DNA from: Sternotherus odoratus
Taxonomy: Eukaryota; Chordata; Testudines; Kinosternidae
Length of the DNA stretch: 64,000 nucleotides
Direction of reading: 5' to 3'
NCBI GenBank assembly: GCA_032164245.1
Contig: JAVMKO010000006.1
Location: 9,997,001-10,061,000, forward strand
Shown here: in pieces, positions 43,666-54,592 of the stretch
How positions within the stretch are numbered: the first letter of the stretch is position 1
Layout: each line of letters starts with the position of its first letter
Notes under the pieces: model-generated
The model's database searches: none
Seen by the model: the letters and a program-made list of their open reading frames with translations, nothing else
What the model was told of the DNA's origin: nothing
Program-made: the position numbers and the translations under genes

Positions 43666-44940
43666 CACGTCAGAGCCACATGCAAGGCTGAACATTTTCT
43701 GTCAGTGACATTTTAAGTCGAGTCTTGGTATGTAGCTTCATGTTCTGTTTTGATACTGTTGACCATCAGGTTCTGTTGACATGGATTCAGTCTGTTGCAA
43801 AGATAAATAGAGAATAGAAATTACTGAGCCATCAAGCTCAGAGGTATCCCAGAAGGTTCTGCTCCAGAGGCTCACTCATTGGGGTACTACAGACAGTACC
43901 AGGTTTACTGTGGCACTGGGCCTACAGTGAGAAGGGGCCCCAGTGCCTGGACTGTGGCCCCACTCCCCCTTCACTCCCGCTCTCCATCTTGAGGCCCTGT
44001 CCTCACTAGGCCTCTTCCCCACTGAGGTCCCACAGCTGCTCATTCCTCTCTGCCCCTTTCCCGCCATGCGAGCAACAGGCATGCTTCGGGGGGGAAGAAG
44101 CCTGGCAGGGTCTCAGGGTGGAGCATGGGCAGGGCCTTTTGGGTGGAGCAAGGATGGGGCTTCAGGGGGAAGAGACTAAGCAGGGGGCATGGCCTTGTGG
44201 TGGATCAGGAGGTAGGGCCATGGTCTGTGCACCGGGCCCCGCAAAAGATTATATCAGCCCTGACTACAGAGTGCTGATCTTTATACTTTCTGTCAGACCT
44301 GTAGGTGAGGATGCTAACGACGGCAATGAAGTGCTCTGGGTGTTTTTCTGGGTTTTGCAAACTAAACATTGATAAAAATAAACCACAGGTTTCATTGCGA
44401 GCTTGACTATTGGGGTTTGATTCTTGGTGTTTTGAGGAGCATATAGGCCAGCCGTGCTGCTCAGAGAGGGAGCTGTGGTGGTTGGGTGGGAGGGGTTCGT
44501 AGCTGAGGGATGTGCAGATTTGGCGCATCCTTCCTTCAGCCTCCACGGATCCTATGGTGTCCCAAATAGAATCCCTGAAGTAGGGTGGGATTTAGTGGTG
44601 CAACACACTGCCTTTCCTCTCAAAGGTGAATCTTCCTTTCACTCATTGTGCAGCAAACCTGGCAAACCCATGGAGATGTGATTTGCACTTCTCTGTGCCA
44701 ATGGGGGAGAAACTGGTATACTCTATGTTGATCATTTTATGAATGAGCATTTAGGAAAGTGTGTGTAAGAATTTAGGAACTAGCTAATAGTTACATTTGG
44801 GTTTTTTGGTTTTTTTTTAATTCTGACCATCTTTGAAAAGGAAAAATGACTGACCTACTTTCTGGAATTTAGTCTTGTGCTTGAGATACCTTTAACTTTC
44901 TCTCCAAGTTTAAAATGGAAAGCACATGTTCTGTGAGCAC

Positions 44941-45166
44941 CAGGGCTGGTGACAGAAATTTGGGGGCCCCCTACTCTGATAGTTTGGGCCCCCCCAGCCC
45001 AGCGCCCCCCCCCCCCCCCAGCCCAGCGGACAGCGGATGGGGGCCCCCCCAGCCCGGGCCCCCCCAGCCCAGCCGGCGCTCCCCCCTGACAGCTGGCGGC
45101 AGCTGGGTCTAAAGTCGGGGGGCCCGGTACAGCTTTACCCCTAGTACCCCCCTGGCGCCGGCCCTG
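44941..45166. mobile_element. hAT MITE with perfect 8-bp target duplication
   Basis: Ends CAGGGCTGGTGACAG and CTGGCGCCGGCCCTG, flanked by GTGAGCAC at 44933-44940 and 45167-45174. The interior is C-rich. Same family as the element at 46168. Confidence 0.9.
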
Positions 45167-45174
45167 GTGAGCAC

Positions 45175-46159
45175 AGCCAAGATGTGATAAGGAATTCATC
45201 TTTGTGTATCAAACTTCCATTTTCTTTCTATAGCTCTTACGACTGTTTCTCCTAGTCATTTGCAAAACTGAAATAGCATGATTTGCAAGACTGCTGTATG
45301 GATTTCTTCCAAGCAAGTCCTTGGAGTATGTCATCAAAGTAACATCATCAAATAGCATTTCACCCAGCGGAAGTATAAAAATGTCAGTTCAATGTAGCTG
45401 TGTTTTGCAGTTAATTCTCAAAATGCTTGGTTCGTCTCATGGTTTAAGTTAACTTGTAGTGGAATTTGCTTGATTTTTGAGACTTTACTTCCTGTTTTGA
45501 AGAGAGATGTTCATGTTTTCGGGTTGCAGTCTCCAAAAATGGAAAACTGAAGTATCTAAAGTATTTGGTTTAGCAAGTCATCCTGTTCTGATTTTGATAA
45601 GTACAATGAGTCCATTTACATTCCAAATCTGGTCATTGCAATCCAGTTTTCTAGGGGGAAGAAAAGTCATACTTCAGAAACAGTGCCAAATAAATAAAAT
45701 AGGAAACTGAGGCAGTCTCAACGACAAGATCCAGCAGGAGCATGCAAGCTTCCTGGTCCCGAGATAGGAACCACAGTCCCACTCTTGTGTTTAGCTCCAT
45801 TTGGCCAGAACCCTGCAGCCTCATTAAGATCCACTGAAGTCAGTGGCATGTAGCCAGTCTCAGGATTGGGGCTGTTACTGAGCTGAGACAAATGCAAAGA
45901 ACTGTACTTCATCATCCTGTTCCCAGTCCCCTAATTATCCAGGTCCCTTATGCTCTGTTTTTCAGTATATAAAATGTTCTTATCACATCACATCTTCTCC
46001 TTCCCTGTTCCTCTTTCCAATTTGAGAAATTGGGCTATTTTGCAGCTCATGTTGCTCATCTTCATAGGTAACTGGGGAAAAGTGGTTGAAATGCATTAAT
46101 AACAATAGACAGCAACTTTCTAGAGTTCTGAACCCCTTTACAAGTTAATACACAGACAT
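45175..46159. other. Intergenic DNA
   Basis: Non-coding DNA without a recognised feature between two hAT elements. Confidence 0.5.
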
Positions 46160-46167
46160 TATAAAGG

Positions 46168-46556
46168 CAGGGCCGGCGACAGGAATTTTGGGGCCCCGTA
46201 CGCAGATCATGCGGGGTCCCCCCCGGCCGGTCTCCCGCCGCCCGTGGGGGCCCCCCCCCCCCGGGCCAGTCTCCCCCCCCCTCCGGCCGGTCTCCCGCCG
46301 CCTGTGGGGCCCAACCCCCACATGAGCTCTGGCCGTGTGGCCCAGCCAGGAGAAGCAAAGGGGGGCGGAGGAGGCTTCTGGGTGCTGGGGGAGGGGGCTG
46401 ATGAGCGCGGCAGCGGCTGCCTGGAGCCGCGCCTTGCTCAAAGTCCCGGCGACAAGGGGGTACAGCTGCATACCGGGCCCCGGATTTAAGGGCCCCCCCC
46501 TTAAGTCCGGGGCCCGGTACAGCTGTACCCGTTGTACCCCGCTGTCGCCGGCCCTG
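46168..46556. mobile_element. hAT MITE with perfect 8-bp target duplication
   Basis: Ends CAGGGCCGGCGACAGG and CTGTCGCCGGCCCTG, flanked by TATAAAGG at 46160-46167 and 46557-46564. The interior contains repeated CCGGTCTCCCGCCGCC units and a subterminal palindrome around GGGCCCCCCCCTTAAGTCCG. The long ORFs in both strands are GC-bias artefacts. Confidence 0.9.
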
Positions 46557-46830
46557 TATAAAGGTACCATTTAGGCCGTGATCCTGCAAAGATTTATGCA
46601 GCCAGCTGAATATGCCGCCAACTGAATTTGCAGGACATGAGATCTCCAATCCCACCTCTTAGTTCATCTTTTATTATACAAATCTAAGAACATTTTCTCC
46701 TGTCTGTAAATAAAAACAAACAAACCCTGCTTAGGCCTGGTTCCATATAATGCCGAATGACATTAGTGGTGGGCGCATCTGTTTGCAGTATGTGCTCTGG
46801 TTCAACGCATCTTCCACTTAATTCCTATTT

Positions 46831-46855
46831 TAATTAAATTAAATTAAATTAAATT
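46831..46855. repeat. (AATTA)n microsatellite
   Basis: About five AATTA units in a row. Confidence 0.85.
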
Positions 46856-48241
46856 CTGTCCTTACGCATTTTCTCATTGGTAATTTGTTACACTTTCAAA
46901 CTAGCATCTTTCTACTTAAGCCTTTGATGTGTTTTTGTTCTTTTGCTCTCCTGAATAGCTCTAAAAATGTGATGAATTTGTTTACTAGACCAATGGCATA
47001 GTTTGGTTTTTGCTGCTAATCTTTTACTATTGCACATTTGAACATTGTCCACTTAGAACAATATTGGTCATCCAAAGTAGAATGCATCATTTACACAACG
47101 ATGAAAGAAAACCTAAATTAATGGGAATTCTGGCTATTATCTGGTGCAGGGGAAGCTTTTTATTTTTATTTATTTTGGGGAGAGATGGGGGAAATCCCCA
47201 AAAGGTGTGTTGCATGTGAAAGGGCAGATTCTTTATGGTTTCCATTCCTGGTAAATTTTTCCTTGAACCCATTAGTGATGGAAGTATGGGAATTGCAATA
47301 GAAGCTATTCTCTAATCCCTTTGAAAAAGTGTTTAAAAATGTGATCCTGCCTCTGCCCAGTGGGTTAATAATGGACTAATAATGGCAATAATGGACTAAT
47401 AATGGGCTTATAGGGTCTGATCCTGCAATGGGAACATTGTAGATTCACATTTTTATGCCCACATGGAACCCCTCTAAATTCTGTTTTACACACGTTCCTA
47501 GACTGTGCTCATCCGCGTAGTATCTGAGCCCCTTCCAGTAGTGCATTAAGGAGCATGACTACGTATCTATGTGGTGGTTGTTCTCCCATCCTCTCCTGGG
47601 GGAGTGTGTGCAGGGCAATGGTCTGTTTTGGAATTTTTATATATGTGTGTGTACACATATGTATTTGTTAGAGAAGGCAAAGAAATGCACAATGGGCTTG
47701 GAGAGGAAGGTGGTGAGGGTTTGTGATGGTTCTTAGTTCTTGTGAGCGTTCATTCCAGTCTTGGGCCAGTCCCCAAGAAAGCTGTCTCTTGCCCAGGTGA
47801 GCTTTACCCTTACTGTAGAAAATTCCGTTGTGCCCGAGGAGCAAATTTGTCAACCACCGTCTTTAGTTGCTCTTTTAGATACCTTAGGACCCGGCCACTG
47901 AGCATTTTGAAGAGAAGGACCAACTCCTAGAACTTGGGGTTCTGCCGGTGCAGTTTTCATTGCAAGACCAGGGCTCTTGTTGGCAAAAATAAAAAGGTGC
48001 GATGCAAAAGCCAGAGCCATCTGAAGAGTGAAGAAGGTGTGTTTTCCTTACACTTGGGCAAAAGCACTGGAGCTGCTACATTCTCACTGAAACAAGTCAA
48101 GTAAACCTCCCTCTTGCAGAGGTAAGAAGTCAAATGTGCTACTTTCTTTGTCAATGTTGGGATTTGTTTCCCTGATCTTCTGTCTCTCTCTCTTTCAGCA
48201 TGCTGATGTCTTACTGTTATCTGACCATTTCCATCCAAGTT

Positions 48242-48243
<2 letters not shown>

Positions 48244-48291
<48 letters not shown>
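48244..48291. repeat. (GT)n microsatellite
   Basis: About 23 GT units, nearly uninterrupted, then ATGTATTTA. Confidence 0.95.
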
Positions 48292-48294
<3 letters not shown>

Positions 48295-48734
48295 ATTTAC
48301 TTATTTACAGCCTCTTATCACCTGGATGGCTGATGCTTCAAATGCCTTATAATAAGGTAGCCAGCCTTGATTAATGACATGAAGCCTATTTTTGATGAGT
48401 TGGTGTATTGGAAATACTTCTTGCAGCGATGGGAAGTTTGAAGCATTGGGGGAATGCACTGTGTACTTGGAATCGTGTCATGTTTTTCATTCTTTTGACA
48501 GTCTTCACTGTTCCTGTGTGACTTGCTCTTGGGGAAGGTCGTTCAGTGGCCTACATCTGTCACATCAATATAGTCTTAACTTATGCAGCCAGGTTGCTTT
48601 TCTTCCCCTTGAAGGCTGTGCTTTGTGTCCATATTCAGAACCGGTAGCAAAATAACCGGCACTATTTAGCTGTTCAAACACAGTGTTTTAAGTGAAACCC
48701 AGCCACTGTTTAAGCAATGGGTAAATTGGTTAAT

Positions 48735-48865
48735 CTCTCTCTCTGCCTGTCACCCCCCCCAGCCGGGGTATCATTCCATCTCTGTTGTTGGTGTTTCAGT
48801 AGCAATTTGGTTCCCTACGGGGTGGAGTTGCTAGCCCCACGCCCATGTTAAGCCTACAGCACCTG

Positions 48866-48896
<31 letters not shown>

Positions 48897-48966
48897 AGCC
48901 AGGCCCGACCCTGCTTAGCTTCCGAGATCAGACGGGATAGGGCGTGTTCAGGGTGGTTTAGCCGTA
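48735..48966 (-). mobile_element. 5S rRNA-derived SINE with 13-bp target duplication
   Basis: The minus strand starts (48966) with TACGGC, position 4 of 5S rRNA, and continues as near-full-length 5S to about 48850. It includes an intact internal-promoter segment AAGCTAAGCAGGGTCGGGCC. A tail of about 115 bp follows (AACATGGGCGTGGGGCTAGC onwards), ending in a GA-rich tract. The 13-mer taaattggttaat flanks it at 48722-48734 and 48967-48979, so head and tail inserted as one retroposed unit. About nine differences from vertebrate 5S are visible. Confidence 0.85.
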
Positions 48967-49029
48967 TAAATTGGTTAATACTTATGGTTTAATATAGTTT
49001 TTTCATGTGAGATGAATTACCATATTTTT

Positions 49030-49205
49030 ATTATTTGTATTATGACAGTACTCAGGGATCCCCGTCATTAATCAGGGTCCCATAGTGCTAGGTGCTGTAC
49101 AGACATAACAAAGAGATGATCCTGGTCCCAATGAGTGAACGGTCTCAGAAAGTAAGATTACGTTTTGAGATTCCTGCTTCTCAGTCCTGTGCTCTGACCT
49201 CTAGG
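49030..49205 (+). mobile_element. MIR-like repeat fragment
   Basis: Contains the segment with CATAGTGCTAGGTGCTGTAC and a following ACATAACAAAGAGATGATCC, in the order seen in the repeat at 31.1 kb. Diverged. Confidence 0.55.
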
Positions 49206-50945
49206 CCTTGCCTCTCAACATGAAATCCCTCTTTGTCTTTAACAATTGATTTCTTTTATGTTATTTTTCAGGTTTTGGGGATCTAGAATAATAATCAAAG
49301 ACGCCATCTCAAGAAGAAATCTCTTCTCTTTGGAGGTAGTTGCACTATTTCGGCTCAAAAATTCGATTGTGAGCTTTTCAGTGCTGTCTTGTAATGGGTC
49401 TCTGTACAGCACCTGACCCAATGGGGTTCTGGTCCTGCAAGGCTGCTTTCCTGCTTTTGCTAGATAGAAAAATGCAGGCTGTCAGCTAGGGGCTTGGTAG
49501 TCAAGGTGGAGAGCGGGTGACCGCAATGCAAAGCCACAAGAGGAAAGCATGGGCAAAAGAAACAGCCTTTGAGTCTAGTAGCTTATGAGTGATACCTATC
49601 TCTCTCTCACTGCGTACAGTTTAGGAACAGACTTGTGTGTATTTGCTGTATTGTCTTTGTCCAATTTAGCTAAAGATCTTTAGAGCTGGGATTTGTTTTC
49701 CTTTGTCTGCACAGGGCCAGTAATGTAGATAGTGTCCAATAAATAATAGGAAATGACCATTCGACTCAGACCATTTTTGTTCTTAGCTTGTTCATGCCTT
49801 CCTGCTTTCTCCTCATAACCCTGACCCTGTCTTCTTGAAAACCCATCTGACTGGGCCTTCAATCCCATTCCAAGAATCTTAGGAACTCTTGCTCCTCTCT
49901 GCCGTTCTCCAGGGTCTCTCGTATGAAAGAACAACCCCCACATAATACACTCTGAATTTCCCTGAGGATTATCTTAACAGTGTCACATGATCCATTTCTC
50001 TCTAACACTTACAAATGGGAAAGCATAAATCATACATCACTACAAATAAACACAACTGGCAGATGTTATTTCTTTCTGTCTAGGGCAACACAAGTTCTTT
50101 AATTTGCCGCCTCCTGTAAGCACGTCTGCTCGAGAGAGAGTGAAACTATTAGAATATAGACACAATGGGGTTTTGCTACTTTTTGTTGCTAACTATAATA
50201 GGAACTATATGCCAGAGACATTGAATGTAACGTGACTACATGAATACCTCTCACTGATTTTGCTTCTCTTAGCCAACTTTTCTATAAAAGCAGAAAGCAT
50301 TCCTGCTTCTAAGGAAATGAACAGCCAGCCAAGAAAAGGAAAATTCTAACCGTGAAAATCCTGGCGCAGCTTAATGCTAGGAACTTGTGACTTTCTTTCA
50401 AGCATAATGTTTTATAGTTAAGGGGTTGAGACACTAGTCTTAATCTGTTATAAAAATCTTCTTTGTAAATTAGAGGAATGGTAACAGCTTGTCTTGAAAG
50501 AAAATAACACCCAGAGTTAATGCCTTTCTGGAGCAACAAAATGCTCCAAAGATTTGAAATGGTCTCAGTAAATGTTATTTGGGTTCATTTAAAATTATCA
50601 TGTTTACTTGAAGGTAAATTCATACTCAGCCCTGTCAACATCTTGCTGTAATTAAAAGATTGACTGTTATTTTGCTAAGAAATAAACAAAGAAATATAAT
50701 TGCAGGAATTAATTAATATAATTGCAGGAGAACATTGCCCTCCAGAATGTGAGAACCCAAAGGAGGAAATCTCCTATTCTGGAGGGGAAAAGCCCAATAT
50801 AATGCTTGATCAATGTCAAACATTGATAAGCGTATCCGGGGGAAGTCAGAAGTGGTACAACCCAACAGATCTGGAGACAGCACCGTGAGTTAACAAGACT
50901 GCAAGTATGAAATAAGGACCTTCGATCCCATTTCTCTGCTTTGCT
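49206..50945. other. Intergenic DNA
   Basis: AT-rich, without a feature I can name. Short ORFs are not supported. Confidence 0.5.
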
Positions 50946-50948
50946 AAG

Positions 50949-51125
50949 GAATCATAGAATATCAGGGTTGGAAGGGACCTCAGGAGATCATCTAGTCCAA
51001 CCCCCTGCTCAAAGCAGGACCAATCCCCATATTTGCCCCATATCCCTAAATGGCCCCTTTAAGGATTAAACTCACAACCATGGGTTTAGCAGGCCAATGC
51101 TCAAACCACTGAGCTATCCCCTCCT
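50949..51125 (-). mobile_element. tRNA-derived SINE with CR1-like 3' tail
   Basis: On the minus strand it begins with a tRNA-like head (GGGGATAGCTCAGTGGTTTG as A box, then GTTGTGAGTTTAATCC as B box) and continues into a CR1-like end with CTGAGGTCCCTTCCAACCC and ATTCTATGATTCC. The shared end explains mobilisation by CR1, a feature known from reptile SINEs. Confidence 0.85.
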
Positions 51126-51593
51126 CCCGCCCCCAGAAGCTAGTGGTTATAGAATTTCATGATGGCATCACTAGCTCTAGAGCATCTTAGTAAACTGGCT
51201 TCCTCTGCAGAACTTCTTTGTCTAAAAGTTTGAAGGAGTGATGGATAGCTAAGATATGAATCTCAATATGGCAGTTCACTTTTATTTTCATCTATCATTT
51301 ATGTTACTATAGCCCCTGGGAGCGGTCAGCATGGACCAGGACTCCATTGTGCTAAGCACTGTATGGAGCTGCTGATGGAGAGGAAGGTCAGCAGATCCGT
51401 TGTTCCAAGTATGGAGTCGTGTGCATCTTCAGAAAATTGATTTTGTAAAATTTATTCCAGTTTCAAATAAAGACTGTGCATTGGGAGTAAAACTCACTAT
51501 TACAGGAAGACTAAATGACTTGAGTGACTCATGCAATACATCTACAAAAATACGGTGTGTGTCTTACAGGTCTCCTCTACATGACACTCTTAT
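51126..51593. other. Intergenic DNA
   Basis: A short segment at about 51300-51370 resembles the MIR-like repeat. Otherwise unremarkable. Confidence 0.45.
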
Positions 51594-51776
51594 CATAGAA
51601 TCATAGAAATGGAGACCTAGAAGGAACCTCGAGAGGTCAAGTCCAGCCCCTTGTGCAGGAAGGACCAAGTAAAACTACACCATCCCTGATGGGAGAGTTT
51701 TAAGAACAGGTTGGACAAACACCTATGATGGGGGTTCCACAATCTTCCTTGGAAGCCTGTTCCAGAGCTTAACTAC

Positions 51777-52172
51777 TGTGGCAGGGCGCTGGCCAGGAGT
51801 GCCTGAGCCAGCCCTGCCGGCCCTTTAAGAGGGAGCAGAAGCCTGCAAACCTCCCTTGCAGAGAAGGCTAATCAGCCACCTGGCTTGCAGGGCAATCAAC
51901 ATGGATGAGTGGCACCTGGCAGCCTCCTCAGGGGGATAAAAGGCCTGCCAGGAAGCAAGCCCAGTGTGGTGGGGATGGTACAGAGTGTGGTGTGGTTGGA
52001 GCTAGTCAGAGCTGTGTGTTTAGAATTGTATGCTGTAAGCTGTGAGCTGTATACTGGACAAACTGTATGTATTGGTGGTGGGGGCCTGCACTGTGAATAA
52101 AGAGCAGGGGTTGGAGCAAAAGAAGGGTTTCCTGCTGTGTTCCTGAGGGGAGTGAGAAGGCGGTCTGTCACA
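51777..52172 (+). repeat. 5' LTR (396 bp)
   Basis: Begins TGTGGCAGGGCGCTGG and ends GGTCTGTCACA. A probable TATA box (GGATAAAAGG) lies near 51943 and AATAAA near 52097, consistent with promoter and poly(A) roles. Confidence 0.92.
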
Positions 52173-52174
52173 AG

Positions 52175-52192
52175 TGGTGTCAGAGGTGGGAT
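52175..52192 (+). other. Primer binding site, tRNA-Leu-like
   Basis: TGGTGTCAGAGGTGGGAT starts two bases after the 5' LTR and closely resembles the complement of a tRNA-Leu 3' end (about one mismatch or transposition at the centre, from memory). It would prime minus-strand synthesis. Confidence 0.75.
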
Positions 52193-52225
52193 CGCCACAC
52201 CAGCAGCACAACTGGTGGCCCCGAG

Positions 52226-52975
52226 ATGGAGGGAACCCTGCAGTGGCTCGTGGAGCAGCAAAAACAGACCCAGCAGGCCATGCACGCCTTGCAGCAGGCC
52301 CAAGCTGAGCAGCAGAAGACGCTGCAGGACTTTATCCAGGAGCAGGCAAAGACCCAGGCAACTCTCCTGCAGCAGCTGGTGAGTCGTGGGGCAGGAGAGG
52401 GCATGCGGCTGCCGGGCTGGGGGCTCTGTAAGATGAGCCCGGCGGATGACCCCGATGCCTTCCTGGGGACCTTCGAGAGGGTAGCCACCACAGCCGGGTG
52501 GGAAAGGACCACCTGGGCCCTCCGGCTTGCTCCCTATCTTGCGGGCGAATCCCAGGCCGCCTACATGGCCCTGGGGACTGCAGAGGCCCGAGACTTTGAC
52601 ATTGTAAGAGCGGCCATTTTGGACCGGGTCGGATTATCACCGGAGAAGTACCGACAGAAGTTGCGGGCAGCCCGCTGGACGCAGGCGGTGCGGCCCCGGG
52701 CGTTTGCCCAGAGGTTAAGAGACTGGGCGACGCGCTGGCTAAGGCCGGAGGCCCGGTCTGGGGAGGAAATCATGGACTCCCTGATCTTAGAGCAGTTTTT
52801 GCTCAGCCTCCCCGAGACTGTCCGTACCTGGGTCAGGAGGCACCAGCCGGAGATGGTGGAGTCTGCGGTGCGCTTGACCGAGGAATACGTCGAGGCAGAG
52901 GGACCTCGGGGAGAAGACCGACCGCGACGGGTCCGGGATTTGGGGCGTCGGCCCATGGACTCCCCCCCCAGCTAA
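52226..52975 (+). CDS. Gag-like protein of the LTR element (249 aa)
   Basis: The N-terminus (1-55) is a Gln-rich coiled coil. From about 65 it carries a capsid-like helical region, including the segment PDAFLGTFERVATTAGW and, near the end, an EIMDSLILEQFLLSLPETVRTWV-like helix run that resembles the SCAN/Gmr1-type Gag C-terminal domain. It stops at TAA 52973-52975, right after a run of eight C. The nucleic-acid-binding zinc knuckle lies just beyond in another frame, so this ORF ends early through a homopolymer frame change or uses a recoding site. Confidence 0.8.
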   Translation: MEGTLQWLVEQQKQTQQAMHALQQAQAEQQKTLQDFIQEQAKTQATLLQQLVSRGAGEGMRLPGWGLCKMSPADDPDAFLGTFERVATTAGWERTTWALRLAPYLAGESQAAYMALGTAEARDFDIVRAAILDRVGLSPEKYRQKLRAARWTQAVRPRAFAQRLRDWATRWLRPEARSGEEIMDSLILEQFLLSLPETVRTWVRRHQPEMVESAVRLTEEYVEAEGPRGEDRPRRVRDLGRRPMDSPPS

Positions 52976-53255
52976 GGGAAAAGGGACTGATGGGGAGCCC
53001 AGAAGGGCGCCAGAGAGAACTGCCCGGCTTACCTGCTGGCAATGTGGGAAGCCAGGGCACATTAAAAGAGACTGCCCAGCCATGGAGTGCGACTACTCTA
53101 ACTGGTGTGGGTGGACCGAGGTTTGGGGGCGGAAGCCGTATAAGGGGATACCCACCCTGCGGGTACAGGTGGGAAGGAAGTCCCAACCGGGGGTAGTGGA
53201 CTCAGCCTCTCCCTGTACGCTTGTCCGCAGAGCATTGGTACGCCCCGAGGGCTGA
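52971..53255 (+). pseudogene. Zinc knuckle and protease-start segment in shifted frame
   Basis: In the frame of 52971 the sequence has CWQCGKPGHIKRDC (53034-53075), a CCHC zinc knuckle, followed by an LRVQVGRKS segment and VVDSASPCTLVRRAL. The latter is like the start of a retroviral-type aspartic protease, with DSA in place of the usual D-S/T-G. It ends at a TGA (53253-53255), and the similar reading continues in the frame of the next ORF. There are therefore at least two frame breaks. A loss-of-function copy, or heavily diverged family structure. Confidence 0.75.
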
Positions 53256-53269
53256 TCCCAGGGGCTACC

Positions 53270-53827
53270 ATGGACTTACGGTGCGTCCATGGGGACAGGA
53301 AGACCTGTCAGGTGGCCCAGGTCCCCCTAGAAGTCAGCGGCAGATTCCGCTGGAAGCGGGTCAGCGTGCCAGAGGGGTTACCTTGTCCCGTAATTATTGG
53401 GCGGGACTGGGACCCGGTGGGAGATACGAGACCCCGGGCTGCCCCAAGGCCGGGCGTGAGAACCCATACGGGGGGTTCGGCCGAGAGAAGGGGCGGGTCT
53501 CAGCCCAATAACCCAGTGAAGGGCCTAGCCAGCCCTGAACATCCGGGATTAGGGCAGGAGGTGAGCTCCACGGAGGAAGCCCCGAGCTCCTGTGAGAGCC
53601 AGGAGGAAATTGAGGCCGGGGAAGTTGCCCTGTGTGGTGAGGCGCCATGCGAGTGGTGTGAGCGCCGAAGGGCACAGGGGCGGCCGATACCCTGCCTTTA
53701 TTGTGCAAGGCTGGAGGTAGGGCTCTCTGCCTCAGCCGCGAGGGAAGCTGAGGCAGAAGAGGCTGGCCCTAGCCCCGAAAAGCAGGGGGGCAATAATCCA
53801 CAACCCTGGACCGGGCGGTGCCGGTGA
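53270..53827 (+). CDS. Protease-like end and Cys-rich tail (185 aa)
   Basis: Open frame in the same phase as gag. Residues of about 25-50 (a VPLEVSGRFRWKRVS segment, then LPCPVIIGRDW) resemble the flap and C-terminal part of retroelement aspartic proteases. The C-terminal half is Glu/Pro-rich and holds CEWC, about 11 residues, then CLYC, a possible zinc-binding pair. No RT follows: the purine tract and 3' LTR begin 60 bases later. Start codon assignment is uncertain, because the reading continues upstream of the ATG. Confidence 0.6.
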   Translation: MDLRCVHGDRKTCQVAQVPLEVSGRFRWKRVSVPEGLPCPVIIGRDWDPVGDTRPRAAPRPGVRTHTGGSAERRGGSQPNNPVKGLASPEHPGLGQEVSSTEEAPSSCESQEEIEAGEVALCGEAPCEWCERRRAQGRPIPCLYCARLEVGLSASAAREAEAEEAGPSPEKQGGNNPQPWTGRCR

Positions 53828-53873
53828 AAGGGGAAAAATTGAAGGGTCCGAGCCAGCCCAATGGGGCTAGGCT

Positions 53874-53886
53874 AAGGGGGGAGGTG
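53874..53886 (+). other. Polypurine tract
   Basis: AAGGGGGGGAGG followed by TG immediately precedes the 3' LTR, as expected for plus-strand priming. Confidence 0.8.
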
Positions 53887-54275
53887 TGTGGCAGGGCGCT
53901 GGCCAGGAGTGCCTGAGCCAGCCCTGCCGGCCCTTTAAGAGGGAGCAGAAGCCTGCAAACCTCCCTTGCAGAGAAGGCTAATCAGCCACCCGGCTTGCAG
54001 GGCAATCAACATGGATGAGTGGCACCTGGCAGCCTCCTCAGGGGGATAAAAGGCCTGCCAGGAAGCAAGCCCAGTGTGGTGGGGATGGTACAGAGTGTGG
54101 TGTGGTTGGAGCTAGTCAGAGCTGTGTGTTTAGAATTGTAAGCTGTGAGCTGTATACTGGACAAACTGTATGTATTGGTGGTGGGGGCCTGCACTGTGAA
54201 TAAAGAGCACTGGTTGGAGCAAAAGAAGGGTTTCCTGCTGTGTTCCTGAGGGGAGTGAGAAGGCGGTCTGTCACA
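53887..54275 (+). repeat. 3' LTR (389 bp)
   Basis: Nearly identical to the 5' LTR, with three substitutions and a 7-base deletion around GTAAGCTGTGAGC. Ends CTGTCACA before CTAC. Confidence 0.92.
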
Positions 54276-54592
54276 CTACCCATTTGGTTAGAAAGTTTTT
54301 CCTAAGATCTAACCTAAATACCTTGCTACAGATTAAGCCCATTACTATCTGTCCTACCTTCAGTGAACATGGAGAACAATTAATCTACCACCTTCCTCTT
54401 TATAACAGCCTTTCTCATAGTCGAAGACTATTATCAGGTCCCCTGTCATCTGTTTTCAAGACTAAACATACTCTTTTTTAAAAAACCTTTCCTCAGAAGT
54501 CAGGTTTTCTAAACCTCTTATCATTTTTGTTGCTCTCTGGACTCTCCAGTTGATCCACATCTTTCGTAAAGGGTAGTACCTAGAATTGGATC

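Larger units (their letters stand above)
46565..48734. other. Intergenic DNA
   Basis: Non-coding DNA with simple repeats. No exon or RNA gene recognised. Confidence 0.5.
51777..54275 (+). mobile_element. Young non-autonomous LTR retrotransposon (gag-only, Gypsy-like)
   Basis: Two LTRs (51777-52172, 53887-54275) start TG and end CA, flanked by CTAC (51773-51776, 54276-54279). I count three substitutions and one 7-base deletion between the LTRs, implying a recent insertion. The 1.7-kb interior contains a primer binding site, gag, a zinc knuckle, a protease-like region and a purine tract. It has no reverse transcriptase, RNase H or integrase, and there is no room for them. Confidence 0.92.
51594..54592 (-). 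mobile_element. CR1 LINE 3' fragment, split by an LTR element
   Basis: The parts are 51594-51776 and 54276-54592. Before the break it reads GCCTGTTCCAGAGCTTAACTAC, and after the insertion the same CR1 continues with CCATTTGGTTAG and, later, ATCATTTTTGTTGCTCTC. The CR1 3' end is at low coordinates. Old, diverged and non-coding. Confidence 0.8.

Noticed and set aside
46062..46655. Minus-strand ORF of 197 aa across the hAT element
   Set aside because: The frame is open because of extreme GC content inside the MITE. It begins and ends outside the element and has no domain.
48850..48966. Functional 5S rRNA gene
   Set aside because: A 13-bp target duplication includes a non-5S tail, the first bases are missing, about nine differences are present, and there is no T-run terminator.
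50309..50539. Possible exon on the minus strand
   Set aside because: No splice sites, no resemblance, and random composition.
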